A DNA stretch of 64,000 nt from Aldrovandia affinis. Taxonomy: Eukaryota; Chordata; Actinopteri; Notacanthiformes; Halosauridae. Below, piece after piece: positions 37,901-47,000 of the stretch. Under the pieces are notes generated by a model that was given only the letters and a program-made list of their open reading frames with translations, was not told the DNA's origin and ran no database searches. Both the position numbers and the translations under genes were made by a program. Each line of letters starts with the position of its first letter. The stretch's first letter is position 1. The stretch covers positions 5,733,860 to 5,797,859 of the forward strand of contig JAINUG010000020.1 in the NCBI GenBank assembly GCA_029706075.1, written 5' to 3'.

Positions 37901-40559
37901 ATGAAACAAAAATAAAGCTTTTTGGACATGCGTTATGTTTGGCGTCCAAAGAACCTTATTAAAATAGATGAAACCATGAACTAAAGCATACACTACCGGT
38001 CAAAAGTCAAAAACACCCCCATTTTCCAGTTTTTACTGAAATTTAAGCAGTTCAAGTCCAGTGAATAACCTGAAATGGTACAAAGGTAAGCGGTAAACTG
38101 CCAGAGGTAAAAAAAAATAGGTTTAGGTTACCAAAAACTGAAAAATAATGTACATTTTTGTGAGTCGTTTCCTACACCATCAAATGGTCTGGCAGACCCA
38201 AAGCCACCAAAGCCACCAAAGCCACAACAAAATTATAAGACAAGTTTCTGAGAGTCAACAGCTTGCGTGATAGGCGGCTCACCGGACAACAGCTTCAAGC
38301 ACAGCTTAACACTGGTCGAAGTAAGGAAGTCTCAGTTTCAACTGTGAAGAGAAGAGTTCGAGCTGCAGGTTTGACAGGTCGAGTGGCAGTAAGAAAGCCA
38401 TTGCTAAGATGGCAAAATAAGAAAAAGAGGCTTGCCTGGGCCATGAAGCACCGCAAGTGGACTACTGAAGACTGGAAGAAGGTCTTCTGGACCGATTTAA
38501 TCTAAATTTGAAATCTTCGGTTCATCGCGCAGGGTTTTTGTACGCCGTCGAGTAGGCGAAAGGATGGTTCCTCAGTGTGTGACACCAACTGTCAAACTGG
38601 AGGAGGAAGCGTGATGGTCTGGGGCTCTTTTGCTGGATCCAGAGTCGGCGACTTGCACAGAGTGACTGTTAACTTGTTCCCTGAAAAGGGGCTTTTTTTT
38701 AATAACTCTGAAATTGACCTTATTTTTTAGTTTTTGGTAACCTAATTATTATTATTTTTTAAATGTTTTTACCTCTGGCAGTTTACCGCTTACCTTTGTA
38801 CCATTCAAGTTATTCACGGGACTTGAACTGCTTAAATTTAAGTAAAAACTGGAAAAATGGGGGTGTTCTAAAACTTTTGACCGGTAGTGTATACCAAGAC
38901 ATTTTGTCCAAAACCCTTACCGCCTGCCAGGAAGCTACACCTCAGCCGCAGGTGGACCTTCCAACAAGACAACGATCCCAAACATGCATCCAAAGCAACT
39001 AAGAAATGGTTGACAGAGCACAAGATCAATGTCCTGATGTGGCCATCTCAGTCTCCAGACCTGAATCCAATTGAACATTTGTGGTTTGAACTAAAAAGAG
39101 CAGTCCTTCTTCCTTCAACCCAAGAATCTGAAGGAACTAGAACAATTGTGCATGGAGGAATGGTTGACGATCCCCCCCCCCAAGAAGTTCCATAGCCTCG
39201 TACTACAGAAGGCGACCACTTGCTGTTATAATGGCCAATGCATAAGGGAGGAACCACAAAGTACTGATAACGGGTGTGAATATCTGTGTTTATTGATTTT
39301 TCTGTGAAAAAAATAATAATTTGTGAACGGTTCGATTGGTTTGCGCCAATGCATTATTATTAAAGAATACAATTTTCTGAATTTAGTGAGCATAAAATAA
39401 AGCTCATTACTTATATAGTTTATTGTATACGATCTCTTTTGTTCATCATTATCAAGGGTGTGAATAAAAACGGAGCCTACTGTAAGTCTGTTTGTTGAGC
39501 ACTCTGACCCCCCTCGGTGCTGCGTTCACAGATGCCTGTGGGCTGATCCGCTGGATGTTGATGGTCAACCCGGAGCGCCGGGCTACGCTTGAGGAAATTG
39601 CCAAACACTGGTGGCTGAACTGGGGCTACCACAGCTCTCTGATCGGCGACGGCGAGGCTGCGGCTAGCCGGCCGGCTGTCGCCGTGCCCCAGACGGGAGG
39701 TCTGGCCAGCATCACCGGCTGGCTGCGCAGGAACTCGCGGCCGCTTTTGGAGAACGGCTCCAAGGTGCGCTGTTTACTGCGGCCTCAAGGGGGCGGCGAC
39801 GTGGTCCGGCAGCGCTCGCTGCGTAGGTCGAGGAAGGAGAACAACATCTCCCAGACGATGCAGGACGGGGCCTCCGCGCGCCCATTCAAGGGCATCTTGA
39901 AGAGGAGGGGCAGCCTGAAGCAGAAGCCCCTTAACGAGCCACAAAGCAGCGAGACTGGGAGCGCAAAACCCGCCTCCGCCTCGCCCTCGCCCCCACCCTC
40001 CATCTCGCTCCCCCGCAAGGGCATCCTGAAGAAGCCAATGGAGCGGGAGTCCGGTTACTACTCCTCGTCGCCTGAGAGCAGCGACTCCGCCCAGACCCCC
40101 CAGGCCTCAATGTCTCCCGCCAGCCCCCCGCGCCGCAAGGGCATCCTCAAGCAGCATGGAAAGTTCTCCACCGGTCGCCCGCAAGAGTTTGGCTCCCTGG
40201 ACCAGCTGGCATCCACCATCCAGCGGGGGGGGCGACCTCGGCCAGGCGGGGCCGTCAGCGAGGACAGCATACTCTCGTCCGAGTCCTTCGACATGCTCGA
40301 TCTGCCCGAGCGCGGGGGCCCGGCCCCGCCTGTGGAACGGAACCCGCGCAGCGCCATGAGGGGCTGCGTTTCCGCGGACGACCTGCTGGGACTGCGGGAC
40401 AGCGAGCTGGAGGGGGAGCAGGGGAGGCGACAGCGGAACCTGCGGGACATGCGCTGCTATCAGACTGGGGTGGCCGAGAGCGCCTTCTCCCTCGCCGACT
40501 GCGAGAACGTGACTGAGGCCTACAAGCGGGCCATGGAGATCTGCGGACATGTCCAATAA
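22690..40559 (+). CDS. nuak2: NUAK family kinase 2 (complete, six exons)
   Basis: An AMPK-related serine/threonine kinase activated by LKB1 that acts on actomyosin and cell adhesion. Exons: 22690-22929, 32111-32231, 34908-35059, 36359-36424, 36604-36856, 39532-40559. All have GT/AG borders with compatible phases, giving 619 codons plus stop, close to human NUAK2. Landmarks: glycine loop GKGTYG (63-68), VAIK lysine 84, alpha-C Glu103, HRDLKLEN (176-183), DFG (196-198), LKB1-type T-loop Thr211 in [14 protein letters not shown]. The C-terminal tail carries three GILK motifs (398-401, 441-444, 481-484), which in NUAKs dock PP1-MYPT1 phosphatase. NUAK2 rather than NUAK1 is favoured by length and by dstyk as neighbour. 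No break is seen. Confidence 0.95.
22930..24949. other. nuak2 intron 1, 5' part, nothing recognised
   Basis: Intronic sequence. The open frame running on from exon 1 past the donor is intron read-through, not coding sequence. Confidence 0.5.
24950..25460 (-). mobile_element. 5'-truncated non-LTR retrotransposon 3' end
   Basis: Read on the minus strand, it encodes [22 protein letters not shown] in pieces and ends in the 'gctctggataagagcgtctg' related tail with 'aaatgtaaatgt' repeats (plus-strand 24950-25060). It is a dead insertion in nuak2 intron 1, antisense to the gene. Confidence 0.7.
25461..26153. other. nuak2 intron 1, nothing recognised
   Basis: No recognised feature between the LINE end and the following microsatellite. 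Confidence 0.4.
26154..26194. repeat. (GCAC)n-(GA)n compound microsatellite
   Basis: A run of 'gcac' units followed by a GA run in nuak2 intron 1. Confidence 0.9.
26652..27119 (+). pseudogene. Tc1 transposase C-terminal fragment
   Basis: The open frame has GVMVWGMFS, then [14 protein letters not shown], where related proteins have Asn instead of Ile after the second catalytic Asp, then [16 protein letters not shown] with the catalytic Glu. The N-terminal DNA-binding part is not in frame. A poly-Gly run comes from a GGT microsatellite. The end of the frame runs into an inverted duplication (27013-27149). Confidence 0.8.
27013..27149. repeat. 65-bp-arm inverted repeat (hairpin)
   Basis: Arms 27013-27077 and 27085-27149 are reverse complements with one mismatch, around a 7-base loop 'gctggaa'. 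The left arm belongs to the transposase coding end and the right arm is its inverted copy. Confidence 0.9.
27251..30930. other. nuak2 intron 1, middle part, nothing recognised
   Basis: Long intron sequence with homopolymer runs (e.g. T-run near 28105). No exon-like segment or known repeat was recognised. Confidence 0.4.
30936..30970. repeat. (AC)n microsatellite
   Basis: CA/AC run with 'cagacaca' units. It explains the Val/Cys-rich open frames seen around it on both strands. Confidence 0.9.
31424..31570. mobile_element. Tc1 terminal fragment
   Basis: The segment 'acagtgccccttcgaagtct' followed by 'ccttgtgttgccttacagcc' resembles a common fish Tc1 terminal repeat ('acagtgcctt...gtattc...ccttacagcc'). 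Only one end is seen, so this is a remnant. Confidence 0.45.
31590..31990 (+). repeat. Interspersed repeat shared with 42.7 kb
   Basis: It contains 'gcttcaatgcgcctttgcatag' type sequence and 'ctggaactctattggaggga'. A diverged relative is at 42720-42812 ('caatgcaccttggcatagac', 'gaactcttattggaggga'). It looks like part of a DNA transposon family, but no ends were found. Confidence 0.5.
32111..32231 (+). CDS. nuak2: nuak2 exon 2
   Basis: Acceptor 'ctgcaag', donor 'gtacgt', 121 bases. It encodes [15 protein letters not shown] through HPHIITIYE, including the ATP-binding Lys and the alpha-C Glu. Confidence 0.95.
32640..32870 (+). mobile_element. tRNA-headed SINE with LINE-like tail
   Basis: It starts with a tRNA-like promoter: 'gtgtaatggttagggagc' (A-box region) and 'gctggttcgattccc' (B box). 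It ends with the 'gtcgctctggataagagcgtc' tail shared with fish L2-like LINEs. It lies in nuak2 intron 2. It is not a functional tRNA gene. Confidence 0.85.
32871..34429. other. nuak2 intron 2, nothing recognised
   Basis: AT-rich intron with short TTTA and TA tracts. Nothing else recognised. Confidence 0.4.
34430..34600 (+). mobile_element. SINE fragment with the same tail
   Basis: Diverged relative of 32640-32870. It has 'atccggctgtataaatgg', then 'ccctggataagtgcgtctgc', but the tRNA-like head is eroded. Confidence 0.65.
34908..35059 (+). CDS. nuak2: nuak2 exon 3
   Basis: Acceptor 'catcgcag', donor 'gtaagg', 152 bases. It encodes [20 protein letters not shown] through AVHYCHR (hinge and helix alpha-E). 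Confidence 0.95.
35060..36358. other. nuak2 intron 3, nothing recognised
   Basis: No repeat family or exon recognised. A pyrimidine (CT) run directly precedes the exon 4 acceptor. Confidence 0.5.
36359..36424 (+). CDS. nuak2: nuak2 exon 4
   Basis: A 66-base exon with the catalytic loop HRDLKLEN. The acceptor is a CT-run plus 'ccag', the donor 'gtgagg'. Confidence 0.95.
36604..36856 (+). CDS. nuak2: nuak2 exon 5
   Basis: 253 bases with IADFGLSNL, the T-loop [14 protein letters not shown], and the C-lobe as far as [10 protein letters not shown]. The preceding intron is only 179 bases and contains a (TGTC)n run. Confidence 0.95.
37461..39195 (+). pseudogene. Tc1 transposase of the outer element, interrupted by insertion
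   Basis: The N-terminal half (start [11 protein letters not shown] near 37461, with an early stop, then [17 protein letters not shown]) is followed, after the nested element, by [20 protein letters not shown] and [19 protein letters not shown]. The reading frame is broken at least twice besides the insertion, so it is dead. Confidence 0.8.
37989..38891 (+). mobile_element. Tc1-like transposon, copy C (family 'TACACTACCGGTCA'), nested
   Basis: The ends are inverted 'tacactaccggtca' with TA borders. The flanks, when joined, restore the outer transposon coding order. The transposase remnant (38263-38505: [40 protein letters not shown]) has lost both termini. Same family as the copies at 5244 and 10027, with a different internal deletion. 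Confidence 0.9.
39532..40559 (+). CDS. nuak2: nuak2 exon 6 (last coding exon)
   Basis: 1028 bases, strongly G+C rich. It encodes the end of the kinase domain ([22 protein letters not shown]) and the tail with three GILK motifs and a Ser-rich [14 protein letters not shown] segment. It ends EICGHVQ-stop. The stop codon overlaps AATAAA at 40555-40560. Confidence 0.95.
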
Positions 40560-42200
40560 AAAAGGCCACTCTGCCTTTTTACAAAGACACCGTAACCCTT
40601 AGCCGGACAGAATGTGACACTTGTATGGTCAATGAGGGTGGGGTGTCCATTACATCGACATGCTACACACATTCAGGGTTCACGTGAGGAATATTTGCAA
40701 TGCTTCAAGGGAACACGGGACTGAAGGTTTGAGTTGGGAGGTGGTTTTAGGTTGGTGGCTAGCTAATTGAAGATGGTATGTTCCTCTGTAAATTTAACAT
40801 AAACAAACAGTACCCAAAAGTAGGGTGAAACAAGTGGGGCTCAGAAGGGGCTACTACTACCACTTGGGAGACATTGCAAATATGTTTGCTATCCAATAGG
40901 TTTTTCAGAATGTACCATTCCATATTTGCAGAAAAAGGATCTCACAGTACAAGAAGTCAGAGTCCAAGCGAAATAAATCAGGTTTTATTTTTTATGCAAC
41001 CGTTGAGTAACATGGTTCTCTTTTGAAACGTTAATGGATTTAGTCAAATTGAAAGGGACTGTCTGTGTGAAACTGGTTGCATTTCATCATCAGTACTCTT
41101 ATTTTCAAAACCTCAAAATCTCGACTTCTGCTTTGAGGAATTTTGATTTATGATACAAATTATACCTAAGCATTGAAAGCAAAGCTTTCTTTTTTTAGAA
41201 ATGGAAATCAAAATGATGAACCACTATTGGATTTCAATCAGAGGGTAACTATTTTATATTTGCAGTGGCACTTGAACTGAATTTTTTGTGTCCATTTGTC
41301 CAGCTGTAATTTACTGGGGGGTTTTTTCATTTGAAACTGAAACATTGAAACATTTCTGTCTTGGGAGTGGGAGTCACTGCAACTACCATCCTTATCAAAG
41401 ACCGTGTTTGAACACAACGGTTAACAAAATGCATTTTCCACATCAACCATGCTGTTTTAAACAAGGCCAAGATAGGCTACCTTCATCCGAGTGTGTGACT
41501 GATTAGTCTGGCCATTGAAAGGTCCTTTGTGACTAGACCTCGGATGTGAGCGTGGACATACAAAGGAAAGAAAGTTGTGGTGGTTGTACAGTGCTCACCT
41601 GAAATGGAAGACACTTTTAAAGGGTGTGATTTTTATTTTTTTTAAAGGTTTGTAATTGGAAAAGATTCCAATGTTAATTTAAGCTTGAGATGAGGGTGAA
41701 GGAGGCAATGTGTACCATGGTTGGCCAATTATGAGAAAAAGGGAGTATGATGCAGAAGGAATACAAAATAATTGGTGTATCGATCGAAAATGTCTTCCAT
41801 CTGTCACCTGTGGAACAGGGTTAATGTTTTGCTTTTATAGGGAGTGTAGAAGAGTCTAGCCTGATAACTGTTGGGCTTTCTCTTTATGGCACTACAAGGA
41901 AAGAGGGTAAAGGTTTATTTCAGTTATTGGTAAGTCTGATAACATGGCCAGGGGACAATTTTGGTTATATAATCTCATATGCCTTGAATTGCTATCCGTG
42001 TTTGTTGTGCCGAATTCTGACAATAATATTAGACTGATTTTGTACAATGGTGGAGAAATGTGTTTAACAAGATTTATGCCAATTACCCCATGATGCAAAA
42101 TATTCTGTGCCTACAACCTCAGAAATATTTATTATACAGTACTTTGATCACGTGACTGGAATGTGGATGTTCCCTCAAATAAAAAAAATGCAATTCTTGA
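40560..42200 (+). other. Probable nuak2 3' UTR
   Basis: AT-rich sequence after the stop. AATAAA hexamers occur at the stop itself (40555-40560), near 40973, and at 42178-42183, the last followed by an A-run. The true end cannot be fixed by eye. Confidence 0.45.
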
Positions 42201-43934
42201 ATGGAAGTGGCAAGTCGTATTGAGTGATTGCTTAACAAGAGCATTAGATTAATGCCACAATACACATTCTACGATGATTTTTTTTTAATGTTCAAATGGG
42301 AATTTGACAAATGAAGGGACTAAAAGGTGAAAAGCAATAACCCCCAAAAAACTAAGGTTTTTGATGGCGACAACTGCCAAGATCCAGTGCTGGAGAATAT
42401 ACTTTAAGGATTTTAACAGGCCCTTGTGGGTCCCTATGCATTCTTAAATCTGAATGATTGGGTGGCATACCTTGTCACATGTTGTGCCACTACAAATTTG
42501 AACCACGCTACACCTATTTGTATCACCACTATATTTATTTCTTCAGTCTCTTTGGATTACTGTAGCAAAATAATGCCTTAATACCAACACGGTCATCCAA
42601 GTAAAGTATTTTAGTACTGAACAAAAATGTTTAAAACTTGGAAATGGGAGGTCGTGGAGGTTGGTTGAGGTCTGGAGAACATACAGGTAACTTCCAAAAC
42701 AAAGGAAACCCCAACAGAGATTGTCTTAGTAGGGCGTTGGGCCACCAGAATGACTACAATGCACCTTGGCATAGACTCTACGAGTTTCCAGAACTCTTAT
42801 TGGAGGGACACATAAACCAAAATATTGTTGGCCAGGGAAGGGGTTTCGTTTGGCAGGGAATGTTTGTACAAAGGACGAATATGTAAGTGGTGCAGTCCTC
42901 TACTCTGACTGCACAGCTCAACTGGTGGGCTGAAGAGTGAAAGGAAGTGGTGGTGGGCTGCATGCGTTTCAGAGAAGGCATGTGGAAGTCTGCTCTGTCT
43001 CGAATTGAAGAAGGGCGCTGCAGTGATGGGGCAGGACTCAAATGTTATTGGGAATTCTGAATTGTGGAGGGAAAAAGACATGGGACAGAAAGATGTTTAA
43101 AAAAAGTTCTAACTATTAAATGTATCAAAAGCTTCAGTGACTTGTGAGTCCATTTAACTTGAGAATTAATAGCATTCTGGGGAACGGTGAGAACATTATT
43201 GCTTTCAAATCCATGCACGTGGCCAAGTTGGTGTCTGGAAATGCAGGAGGTGGGGGCACACACACCTATCAAGAACTTCTATGGCCTTTGACCTCTAATC
43301 TATGATTCTGAGGACCAAAGAGGACATTATTTGTTAACACGTCATGTGTTTAATTGCCACCTTTCTGTGGATTGTTATGCAAAGACATGACAACAGGATC
43401 AAGCCATGGAAGCACAGAAATACCCCAAAACATGGTGACCCTTTCAACTCTATCTAAAAAGCATGATAAGAGGTACTGACCCTCTTCAAAGACACTTTGG
43501 ATAACAAAACTCTTTATTGCGTTGATAAAATTCTTACCTGGTGACAAAAGGGTCAAAATTCATTTGACCGCCGCAATATATTATGTGTACATTTCATGTT
43601 GTTTCACACATTCTATCAAATTCTGATAACTAAAGTAAAAACAGAACAGAACCTTTGGAAATCTTTTCATAAATCAGCTCAATTCATCAAATCATTTAAT
43701 CAACAAAGTAAAACCAACAACCCCCCCCCCTCCCCACACTCTCTTTTACTAGTATAAATGGATAGAAAATAACAGAATGACACAACTAGAACTGTAAGCA
43801 ACCTGTCATCCTCTCCTTTTCTTCCTGGCCTGTGACCCCCCCCCTGCCCCAGCCTCTTATTTGGAGGGGAATGGATATGAAGTTCTTGATCTTTCCTGTG
43901 GGGAGAGATGGACGTCGGTGGGGGTGTAGGCCCA
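42201..43934. other. nuak2-cyclin intergenic or 3' UTR
   Basis: It holds a diverged copy of the repeat seen at 31.6 kb (42720-42812) and C-tracts near 43719 and 43836. The 3' UTR of the minus-strand cyclin should occupy the right part of this stretch. Confidence 0.45.
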
Positions 43935-44039
43935 CTAGGGCAGGCCCTGGACGTTGGCCTCCGGGGTTTCAGGAGGGCAGGACGGGAAGCTGAGCTCCAG
44001 TATCACCTCCAGCTGATCCAAACAGGACTGTAGGGAGCC
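43935..44039 (-). CDS. ccnd3: cyclin D exon 5
   Basis: It encodes 34 residues, [16 protein letters not shown] then PPETPEANV, and a stop. The tail is shorter than in mammalian D cyclins. TPEANV may be a degenerate form of the TPxxV phosphodegron. Confidence 0.8.
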   Translation of the reverse strand, partial: GSLQSCLDQLEVILELSFPSCPPETPEANVQGLP

Positions 44040-47000
44040 CTATGGACAGAGGGGGCAGGAAGCCCCCAGGAGAGGTTGCAATGAAAGAGGCCTTGCGTCC
44101 CGAGCAGATGGGATGGCTGGAGGTTGGACATTGGGTGGTTGGAGTTTGATTTATACTGCCAGCTATTCCGCTATGTACAAGCATTTTAACTGTGGAACAC
44201 CCCCGCCCCCTTCCCCCCAATAGAATGTCTTTTAATGTACTTTTTTCCCAATCATATTCGTAGACTCATCTTATCACTGAAATGTCCTCCGTGAATTCAG
44301 GAGGGTGGAGACAAGCGCGCGTCTCCTCACTCTGTTCATCAGCTGAGCTGCCCGTCCCCATTTGTCACTAGCACATCACGATTCAATTCCAGACCACTAC
44401 ACTGAGTACCACTGTTGTTAGGAGGACGCACCCTGCAACAGCCCTGGCATGAGTTGTTTTTAGATAGAGCATGGGGTTAACTGGAAATGGACTAGAACCA
44501 ATGAGTGCATGAATCGGGTCTCACCACATCGGCAGCTAAGAAGTCAGCAAGCTGCTCCATCAGTGCTCTGCGAGAGAGCGGGGTATGCAGGATATTGAGG
44601 CGTTGAATGGCAGCCATCACACAGGCACTCACGATTATGGAAGGCAGGAACAACAAAAACTCTGCAAACAGAAAATGCAAGCGGCACATCTCAGCAATCC
44701 GATCCAACCTGATCCAAACAGAAGTTATTAACTTCATGCACGTTTTAATACTCACAGATGACATCATATGAGGCCATATTTGTACAATGTATTCTAAATA
44801 AGCAGAATATATCTATCTCCAGATAGATATTGTGGAGGCCAAGACACAGCTTGAGGGTCTGTAGACATGATCAAAGATAGTTCATTTTGATAAGACCGTT
44901 CATTTGATATAAAAATTGTTAAAAAGATCAATATTGAAAGATTAAAAGTTAAGAGTATAAATAATTAGTAAATTCATGGAGTAGTGATTATTTTCATCGT
45001 ATGCCTTAGCATTAGTAATTGAGTACTGTTGCTTTAAGAAAAGGACCACGTAACTTTGCGCCTTATGCAAATTGTGTGCTGACTCTGTCAAGGGAACTAT
45101 GGAAGCAAATGTTTTTCTTACCGCATTCATATTCGTGTTTTTATTGTTGTAATTCAGTGGATTATTGGTCTTTTTTGCTTTGGAATCTTTAATAAAAGGA
45201 TCATCTTCATTTTTTACAACGGTTTCTGAAGTGGACTTATGTTCGAATGTGTAGGCTAAGTGAACATGGAATATGGAACGTAGCTAGCTACCAGAGAGCG
45301 AGTAAGCCAAGTTGCAATTTCCCCCGACGATTTCAACCTCTACAGATATAATCATTCTTGTTTGTATAATATGTTTCTTTCTTTCCAGACTGAAAACTAG
45401 TCATGTCCAATTACACAAGGTGTAGGTCCAATTAGCTTGAATGTGTCCTGAATTAATTAAATGCTGAACTAAAATGACCAACATATTCTTACATTACCAA
45501 GTCTGTGTGATGTTAATATGCAGTCAGTCACAGAACTATAGCACATACTGACATAAGTATGACATATTTCAATGCAGTATAAATGTTTAATATCTTGTTT
45601 ATATTACCTGACAAAATGCCTTCTGTGTGAAATGTAGTGGTCAAACTATGTTTCTTATGACAACAGAAGAAATAATGTATTCTGATCAGACACGTATTTG
45701 GCTGCTTTCACCTTTATTTTTGCAGTCATACTGAAAGGGTAACTGCATGGCTCATAAAAAATACCCCCTTTGAGTCCATTTATTTTGATGCAGATTTAAA
45801 ATTGCATTCTTCTATTCTAGCTGTTTTGGTCAAATGAGTTGGAACGCAGTTTATTCAATTCCAGTTCTTCTATGACACTGACACACAGAGATTGCAAAAT
45901 TCTGGATGAATTCGAAATATATAGACACAGCGATTGCCAAGTGATGGATAAATTCAAAATATATAGAGTAGTACATCAGAAACACGTGAAGGTAACATAT
46001 CCTTTTAGTGAGAGGTCACATCTTTTTTTTTTCTTTTCTGTTCAATAGATCAAAATGTGACAAATTTGTGAATGCTATTAATAACTCTAATAAATAAAAG
46101 CTTCAGAAAGAACTGTGAAGAGTTCTCTGCAGAAACGCATGAAGCCTACCGATGGCTGCCAGAGCAATATACGAGTGGGTGTGTTTGCGCAACACCTGGA
46201 GGCTGTCAGGAACGATGGGTAGGCGCAGGAGAATAGGCTCCAGGAAGTCAGAGGGTAGCACTGATGCCAGGTCCCAGTCCAGCCGGGATACTATCATTAG
46301 CTCCCACTGCTGTAAAACACACAGACACACACACACAGTGAAAAGCTATTTCATGCACTTCATGCACTGATGCTTCCTCCAGGCAACCAGAGGGGGAAGA
46401 CTGTGAGGCCTGGCCCATCCACACACTAGAACAGAACCTTAACAGGATGAGCCAACCAGCAGCCCACATAATGCTAGTTTTTAGCATGACTTCATGTTTG
46501 CTTACTGCAATTTGTATTATGCTTCTATGTTCCCTTGATGGTGGTACAACACACAGGCTTCATGTTACTTTCATATTATATAAATTATAACAGAAATCAC
46601 CAGAAGCTCGGAGACTGTGATGGAATTGTCTGTGTAGATGCTGAGTTTAGGGCGCTCAGATGAACCGTCTCGCGCAGTTTGGAGGCCAAGAACATGCAGA
46701 CAGTGCCCAGGAGTTGCAACTGTGTCCTTTCCATGGAGTAACGGTCCAAGTAACGATCAAGATAATGAATGGCCAATGGAAACACCTCCTCTTCACACTT
46801 CTGCTCCTCGCAAACCTGTCAGACACAATGGTAGTAAGAAACCATACTGAAAAAGTGTTTCTATCCCTTAAATACAGCATTGTGTGTTGGCTTATAAATG
46901 ACGTTACCCAGTGTGATAATCTTCACTTTTGCATGCTCTTTTATACAGCTGGCCATTTGATGACCCATATACCTTACTTGGTTATAAGGGCATAACAGCT

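Larger units (their letters stand above)
37071..39484 (+). mobile_element. Outer Tc1-like transposon in nuak2 intron 5
   Basis: The ends match as inverted repeats: left 'tacagcagactctgttttta', right (reverse complement) 'tacagtaggctccgttttta'. Both continue into a shared 'ttcatacccttgat' region and a 'gaacaaaagagatcgtat' arm. The transposase is in plus orientation: helix-turn-helix part at 37461-37870 ([13 protein letters not shown]), DDE part after 38892 ([20 protein letters not shown]). It carries stops and frameshifts and is split by another Tc1 at 37989-38891. Its right end is 47 bases before exon 6. Confidence 0.9.

Noticed and set aside
40058..40569. Long minus-strand open frames
   Set aside because: Shadows of the G+C-rich last exon of nuak2.
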